Shown here piece by piece: positions 6,527 through 10,162 of a stretch of 10,162 nucleotides of DNA; the first letter of the stretch is position 1, and each line of letters begins with the position of its first letter. The stretch covers positions 1 to 10,162 of the forward strand of contig CAKTZP010000073.1 of NCBI GenBank assembly GCA_934636045.1, in the 5' to 3' direction. The stretch is from an uncultured Oscillospiraceae bacterium. GTDB taxonomy: Bacteria > Bacillota > Clostridia > Oscillospirales > Oscillospiraceae. The translations under genes were made by a program, and so were the position numbers. The notes under the pieces are model-generated. The model was not told where the DNA came from. It did not search any database and worked only from the letters and a program-made list of their open reading frames with translations.

Positions 6527-6893
6527 GTTGAATAAATCGCGTGTGCAGACCGACCGCGGCAGAGGCTGCGGCAGCATAAAAGCCCCCGCGTAACGCTCCC
6601 GCCGGTTAGCATATTCTAACTGCCACATTGGCAAGTGATGCTGCAAAATGCATCGCCGCTGATGACGCTTTAAAGACAGGCATTGAAGCCCAAAGCCCCG
6701 ACCTCACCCTTCCGCTGTGCGCCGAGGCGATGCAAGCAAGGAACGGCCCGAACCGGCTGTTCGGGAAAGGAAGCACGCACCAAAGCGCCGGAGACGAAGC
6801 TCCGGCACGGCCACAGGGTAATCGCTGCAAAAGCGCAGCTTTTACATATTGTCATTGGAAAAACTACAAATAATTTAGGGAGGGAAACAAGCA
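6527..6893 (+). promoter_or_regulatory. Long hairpin-rich 5' leader of unknown class
   Basis: No credible gene lies here; the open frames show none of the features of real proteins. The RNA has a series of good hairpins: CGGTTAG/CTAACTG (6603-6622), TGCCA/TGGCA (6621-6633, sharing two bases with the first), GTGATGC/GCATCGC (6635-6656), CCCGAAC/GTTCGGG (6747-6765), GCCGGAG/CTCCGGC (6787-6806) and GCTGC/GCAGC followed by TTTT (6824-6843). The overlap of the first two hairpins would let them act as alternatives. Such a layout suits a cis-regulatory RNA or an embedded small RNA. I could not assign it to a known riboswitch class. The ribosome binding site AGGGAGGG (6877-6884) lies outside the last hairpin. 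Confidence 0.5.
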
Positions 6894-8057
6894 ATGACAA
6901 ACAAGAAATCTACGAAACGGGCATTGCTCTTCAGCGCACTGGCGATCCTTATGTGCACTGCAATGCTCGTCGGCACCACCTTCGCGTGGTTCACGGACAC
7001 CGCATCTACAGCGGTCAACAAGATTCAATCGGGTAATTTGGACGTCGACATCATCGGCGCCGAGAGCAACCGGCATGTTGCGACGCTGAGCTTCACAAAG
7101 GCTGCAGCGACGGATACAGAAGCTGGCGCAGAGATTCTCTGGGAGCCGGGCTGCCGCTATCTGACCGAGGGCTTCAGAATTGCCAACAAGGGCAATCTGG
7201 CGCTGAAGTGGAAGGCGGAGATCAACAAGGACAACATCGTCAACGGTAAGGTAGACGATACCGCTAAGGACGGCGTGAGCCTGTTGGATGTGATCGACTT
7301 CTATGTTGTAACAAGCACTGCGGAAGACGCAGAAGCGGTCGCAATTGAAGACTTCGTCGGCAATCTGAAGGCGGGCGAAACGACCAGCGACGTGTATTAC
7401 ATCAAGGGCGTGATGCAGACCACTGCCGGCAACGATTATCAGGATCTGACGCTGGACGGCATCACCATCACCGTTTACGCAACGCAGGATACGGTCGAAA
7501 ACGACAGCTTCAACAACCAGTATGATGCGAAAGCGGATTATACCGAAGTAATCGCCGACGGCAAGACCTTTGCAAGCGGCACCTATACCCTCAGCACCGG
7601 CATCACCGCGACGAATCCGGATGCCATAGCAGTGAAGGCCACCAGCGGTGCTGATGTCACCATCACCGGCGGCACCTTTGACGGTGGCGCAGGCGGTAAC
7701 AACGTCTGTGTGTGTGCGGCTGAGACGGGAGCCAAGGTTACCATTAAGGATGGCACCTTCACTGTCGGCGGCGACGCAAATGGAATCGGCAATTCCGTCA
7801 TCTACTCTACCGGCGGCGACATTGTCATCGAGGGTGGCTTCTTCTACACCAACTATAACTATCGGGATAAGTATTATGTGCTGAACCTGAACAACAGCAG
7901 CCATGGCACCATCACCGTCAAGGGCGGCACATTTGTGAACTTCAACCCTGCCGGCGGCGACGATTATCTGCAGCCGACCAACTTCGTCGCCGATGGCTAC
8001 AAAGTCGTGACCGAAACGCACGGCACGGACACTTGGTACACTGTCGTCCCCGAATAA
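6894..8057 (+). CDS. SipW-type secreted protein, TasA-like N-terminus plus beta-helix-like repeats
   Basis: A 387-residue exported protein. Residues 1-31 are a signal peptide of the SipW-dependent kind: basic start (MTNKKSTKRA), hydrophobic core, then VGTTFA followed by WFTDTAS, with the predicted cut after A31. The segment after it, with NKIQSGNLDVDI (42-53), RIANKGNLALKWKAEI (95-110) and a VYYIKGVM strand, resembles the TasA/CalY (camelysin) beta-sandwich family of matrix-fibre proteins. Residues 250-350 contain four rungs of a parallel beta-helix type: VTITGGTFDGG, VTIKDGTFTVGG, IVIEGGFFYTN and ITVKGGTFVNF. There is no LPXTG, lipobox or C-terminal membrane segment, so it is probably released or assembled outside the cell. 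AGGGAGGG lies 9 bases before ATG 6894. No sipW-like signal peptidase gene is visible in the window. The exact function is unknown; surface fibre, adhesin or matrix component are all possible. Confidence 0.82.
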   Translation: MTNKKSTKRALLFSALAILMCTAMLVGTTFAWFTDTASTAVNKIQSGNLDVDIIGAESNRHVATLSFTKAAATDTEAGAEILWEPGCRYLTEGFRIANKGNLALKWKAEINKDNIVNGKVDDTAKDGVSLLDVIDFYVVTSTAEDAEAVAIEDFVGNLKAGETTSDVYYIKGVMQTTAGNDYQDLTLDGITITVYATQDTVENDSFNNQYDAKADYTEVIADGKTFASGTYTLSTGITATNPDAIAVKATSGADVTITGGTFDGGAGGNNVCVCAAETGAKVTIKDGTFTVGGDANGIGNSVIYSTGGDIVIEGGFFYTNYNYRDKYYVLNLNNSSHGTITVKGGTFVNFNPAGGDDYLQPTNFVADGYKVVTETHGTDTWYTVVPE

Positions 8058-8058
8058 G

Positions 8059-8107
8059 GTCTGATTTTCAAGTCCCCCTCCGTCCTCAGGCGGAGGGGGA
8101 CGCAGAC
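8059..8107 (+). terminator. Hairpin after the SipW-type gene, weak terminator
   Basis: A perfect 11-bp stem, GTCCCCCTCCG (8072-8082) with CGGAGGGGGAC (8091-8101), is nested inside GTCTG (8059-8063) and CAGAC (8103-8107). The T-run after it is only TTT, so it may stabilise the mRNA 3' end as much as terminate it. The CTCCG/CGGAG core resembles common clostridial intergenic repeats. Confidence 0.6.
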
Positions 8108-8145
8108 TTTCAAAAGGCCCGATCTTGTCACCTTTTTAACAGCGA

Positions 8146-8190
8146 ACCGAGCCGCAGCGGAGATGCTCTCCGCTGCGGCTCGGTGTTTTT
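8146..8190 (+). terminator. Strong intrinsic terminator, plus strand
   Basis: A perfect 17-bp stem, ACCGAGCCGCAGCGGAG (8146-8162) with its complement at 8168-8184, a 5-base loop, then a G and five Ts (8186-8190). It points in the plus direction and ends the SipW-type gene's transcript 89 bases past the stop. It also blocks read-through into the opposing kinase gene. No matching T-run is seen on the minus side, and no clear minus-strand terminator was found for the kinase operon. Confidence 0.92.
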
Positions 8191-8233
8191 GATGGTGCGC
8201 TCGCGCTCCCCCGGAGAAGCGGCTGCGCTTTCT

Positions 8234-9157
8234 CTAGCCCTGCTTTTTTGCGCGGTAGGTCAGACCCTTGGGGTAGAAGAAGCGGATGGCCTTGGGAAGC
8301 AGGTCAAAGGTGACGTCGCGGGCATAGAGCAGCTCGCCGTCCATATTGATCTCGCTGGGCTTGTCGCAGTGGATGGTGATGCTCCGGCAGCGGCAGTGCC
8401 GGATGATATCCGAAAGCTCGGCATGCTTGCCGGCCTTATATTTGCCGATCACATTCGCCACAGTCAGGCGGCTGACGCCCTTGACGATCAGCACGTCCAG
8501 CAGACCGTCGTCCGGTTCGGCCTCGGGCAGCGGGTTGAAGCCGCCGCCGTACCAGCGGCCGTTGGCGATGCAGATCAGGCTCTGCTTGCCGTCGATGCGC
8601 TCGCCGTCGACCTCGATGACGTAGTGCTGCTGGATGCCCTTGATGAGGTTCACCCCCGTCGAGAGCACGTAGGCGCCGGAGCCGCTGACCAGCGGAATGC
8701 GCTTATACTTGCTGATGGACGTGCCAATGCGGGCATCGAAGCCCATGGAGCAGATGTTCAGCGCGTAGTGCTCGTCGAGGCAGCGAATGACATCGAAGTC
8801 GGAAACCTCGCCGTCGAGCAGGCGGCCAACATCGCGGAAGGCCGCCGGGTCGGAGAAAATCTTGATAAAATCATTGCCCGAGCCGGCCGGAAAATGCGTC
8901 ACCGCCGCGTTCGGGTGGCCGATCACGCCGTTGATGACCTCGTTGAGCGTGCCATCGCCGCCGCAGGCATAGATGCGCACCGGGTCGCCCGAGGCCGCGG
9001 CCGCCTGCGCCAGCTTCTGGCAGTCGCCTGCCTGACGGGACACCAGAATCTCATAGGCAAGGCAGCGCTTGTCGCACGCCTCGCGCACCTTCTGCGTGAT
9101 CTCGCCGGTCTTGTCATATTTGCCCGCTGCGGGGTTGATGATAAACAGATGCTTCAT
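8234..9157 (-). CDS. Diacylglycerol/lipid kinase family protein (YegS/DgkB/BmrU type)
   Basis: A 307-residue soluble lipid kinase of the diacylglycerol kinase catalytic family; typical members are about 300 residues. The ATP-binding signatures are all present in order: NPAAGK (8-13), CGGDGTLNEV (65-74) and PAGSGNDF (90-97). The C-terminal beta-sandwich has the usual NGRWYGGGF and PDDGLLDVLIV. It should phosphorylate diacylglycerol or a related lipid at the inner membrane face and feed phosphatidic acid back into phospholipid synthesis; the exact lipid cannot be read from the sequence. ATG 9157 is chosen because GGAAGGG lies just upstream on the minus strand and the NPAAGK motif then sits at residue 8, as usual. 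The open frame extends upstream to 9325, but that part overlaps the methyltransferase gene and has no family resemblance. It follows that gene after 13 bases and is probably co-transcribed with it. Confidence 0.9.
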   Translation of the reverse strand: MKHLFIINPAAGKYDKTGEITQKVREACDKRCLAYEILVSRQAGDCQKLAQAAAASGDPVRIYACGGDGTLNEVINGVIGHPNAAVTHFPAGSGNDFIKIFSDPAAFRDVGRLLDGEVSDFDVIRCLDEHYALNICSMGFDARIGTSISKYKRIPLVSGSGAYVLSTGVNLIKGIQQHYVIEVDGERIDGKQSLICIANGRWYGGGFNPLPEAEPDDGLLDVLIVKGVSRLTVANVIGKYKAGKHAELSDIIRHCRCRSITIHCDKPSEINMDGELLYARDVTFDLLPKAIRFFYPKGLTYRAKKQG

Positions 9158-9170
9158 GCTTCCCTTCCGC

Positions 9171-10162
9171 CTACCTTCCGTAATACATATACACGTTGCA
9201 TTGCAGCCTGCCGTTATACAGCTTGCGCTTTTTGGTCGCCGGGGCGCCGAACCAGTGCTCAAACTCCGCCTCGGAGGAGATGATATACTTGCTCCACCCG
9301 TCGGCATAGCGCAAATGGCGGCCAAAGGCGCGCATCAGCTGCTGCGCCGCGCGCTGCTCCATCATCCGCTCGCCGTAGGGCGGGTTGCAGACGATCACGC
9401 CGCCCGGCGCGGGCAGCGGCAGCTTTGTCGCGTCGCCCTCGCGGAAGTCGATACAGTTCGACACGCCCGCCTTTTTGGCGTTTGCAATCGCAATGGACAG
9501 GCTGGCCGGGTCGATGTCCGTGCCGAGGATGTGATACTCGCCGCGGAATTCCAGATCCTTGGCCTCCTGCCGCGCGTCCGTCCAGACCGCTTGCGGCACG
9601 CACGCCCATTTCTGCGCGGCAAAGTCCCGGTTCAGTCCCGGCGCGCGGTTGAGTGCCGTCAGCGCGGCCTCGATGACGATCGTGCCCGAGCCGCAGAAGG
9701 GATCCCAGAAGAAATCCCGCCCGCGATAGCGCGCCAGATTGACCATCGCCGCGGCCATCGTCTCGTGCAGCGGCGCCTCGTTGCCCACGGCGCGGTAGCC
9801 GCGCTTGTGCAGGCTGACGCCGGACGTGTCGAGAAAGACCTCGCAGACGTCCTTCATGATGGAAAAGCGGAGCTGATAGGTCTCGCCCGTTTCCGGCAGC
9901 CACGTCAGGCCGTACCTTGCGCCCAGCCGGTCGACGGCCGCCTTTTTGGCAATGGCCTGACAGTCCGGCACGGAGTGCAGCTGCGAATCGAGGCTGTAGC
10001 CCTTGACCGGGAACGCGCCGTCGCGCGGGATAAAGCGCTCCAGCGCAATCGCCTTCACGCCCTGGTACAGGTCTTCAAATGTCTTGACCGGGAAGCGCGC
10101 CAGCAGAAGCATCACGCGCTCGCCCATGCGCAGGCGCAGATTTGCCCGCGCCATATCGGCAA
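9171..10162 (-). CDS. THUMP-type class I SAM-dependent RNA methyltransferase (RlmL/YpsC family), 5' end outside window
   Basis: The visible 329 or so residues are the C-terminal part of a 23S rRNA guanine-N2 methyltransferase of the RlmL/YpsC family (E. coli RlmL modifies G2445). Visible parts, counted from the Met encoded at 10154, are the end of the THUMP-containing N-terminal region (ARANLRLRMGERV, residues 2-14), the SAM-binding motif FWDPFCGSGTIVIEAA (149-164), the second acidic SAM contact GTDIDPAS (211-218), and the catalytic NPPYGER (257-263). The frame stays open past 10154 to the window edge, and the residues there (AD before MARANL) still fit the family. Family members are about 375-385 residues with another 50 or so before this point, so the Met at 10154 is internal and the gene is cut by the window, not broken. 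The kinase gene follows after 13 bases. Confidence 0.92.
   Translation of the reverse strand, partial: ADMARANLRLRMGERVMLLLARFPVKTFEDLYQGVKAIALERFIPRDGAFPVKGYSLDSQLHSVPDCQAIAKKAAVDRLGARYGLTWLPETGETYQLRFSIMKDVCEVFLDTSGVSLHKRGYRAVGNEAPLHETMAAAMVNLARYRGRDFFWDPFCGSGTIVIEAALTALNRAPGLNRDFAAQKWACVPQAVWTDARQEAKDLEFRGEYHILGTDIDPASLSIAIANAKKAGVSNCIDFREGDATKLPLPAPGGVIVCNPPYGERMMEQRAAQQLMRAFGRHLRYADGWSKYIISSEAEFEHWFGAPATKKRKLYNGRLQCNVYMYYGR

Noticed and set aside
6306..6593. Open frames in the gap (6306-6593 plus, 6628-6873 plus, 5448-6485 minus)
   Set aside because: Low-complexity or antisense translations, no suitable ribosome binding sites, and they cross terminators and promoters.
6740..6845. c-di-GMP-I, cobalamin or other known riboswitch in the leader
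   Set aside because: Only fragments of consensus are seen (for example GCCACAGGGTAAT); the invariant 5' half of c-di-GMP-I and the cobalamin-box core are absent, so no class is called.
7640..7960. Possible tandem DNA repeat or CRISPR-like array in the beta-helix region
   Set aside because: The GGC-ACC-TTT-type similarity reflects protein rungs of uneven spacing; there are no identical direct repeats with regular spacers.
6864..8021. Minus-strand open frame opposite the SipW-type gene
   Set aside because: Shadow frame; the plus-strand protein has a signal peptide, ribosome binding site and repeat rungs.
8033..9283. Plus-strand open frame opposite the lipid kinase
   Set aside because: It crosses two hairpin terminators and has no family features; the minus strand carries all the kinase motifs.
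10152..10154. Met at 10154 as the true start of the methyltransferase
   Set aside because: The upstream frame remains open to the window edge, and the family has about 50 more N-terminal residues, so this Met is internal.

Overview
The window looks like the chromosome of an anaerobic, GC-rich Firmicute, most likely a gut clostridium of the Oscillospiraceae/Ruminococcaceae type. This rests on strong AGGAGG-type ribosome binding sites, sigma-A-like promoters in AT-rich gaps, a PerR/reverse-rubrerythrin/rubredoxin operon, a SipW-type signal peptide and a DUF1292 protein. The assignment is inferred from gene content, not from a database match.

Layout: (1) 11-136, an imperfect palindromic repeat with the ends TGTCATTGCGAGG/CCTCGCAATGACA. 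(2) 188-2454 on the minus strand, a single-gene unit for a YbhJ-type aconitase-superfamily hydratase, with a clear promoter and terminator. (3) 2516-4958 on the plus strand, divergent from it, a three-gene operon: DEDDh 3'-5' exonuclease with a C-terminal zinc-ribbon-like module, MutY, and a DUF1292 protein, closed by a strong terminator. (4) 4991-6326 plus, a peroxide-stress operon: perR (with a Fur/PerR-type box over its start region), reverse rubrerythrin and a small rubredoxin that is too short for routine ORF lists and has a C-x-C first metal knuckle. (5) 6344-6893, a gene-free stretch holding a block of palindromes, an extended -10 promoter and a roughly 365-nt leader rich in perfect hairpins. 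(6) 6894-8057 plus, a secreted protein with a SipW/TasA-type signal peptide and a C-terminal beta-helix-like repeat, followed by two hairpins. (7) 8234-10162 minus, a two-gene operon: a THUMP-type RNA methyltransferase whose 5' end lies outside the window, then a diacylglycerol/lipid kinase.

Functionally, most of the window is housekeeping: DNA repair, rRNA modification, lipid phosphorylation and oxygen/peroxide defence. PerR would sense peroxide through metal and repress its own operon. The rubredoxin would pass electrons to the reverse rubrerythrin, which reduces peroxide. The least explained part is the structured leader plus the SipW-type surface/matrix protein at 6493-8184. No sipW-like peptidase gene is seen next to it. 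I do not see a clearly new multi-gene system; the best candidates for novelty are this leader and the CxC rubredoxin.
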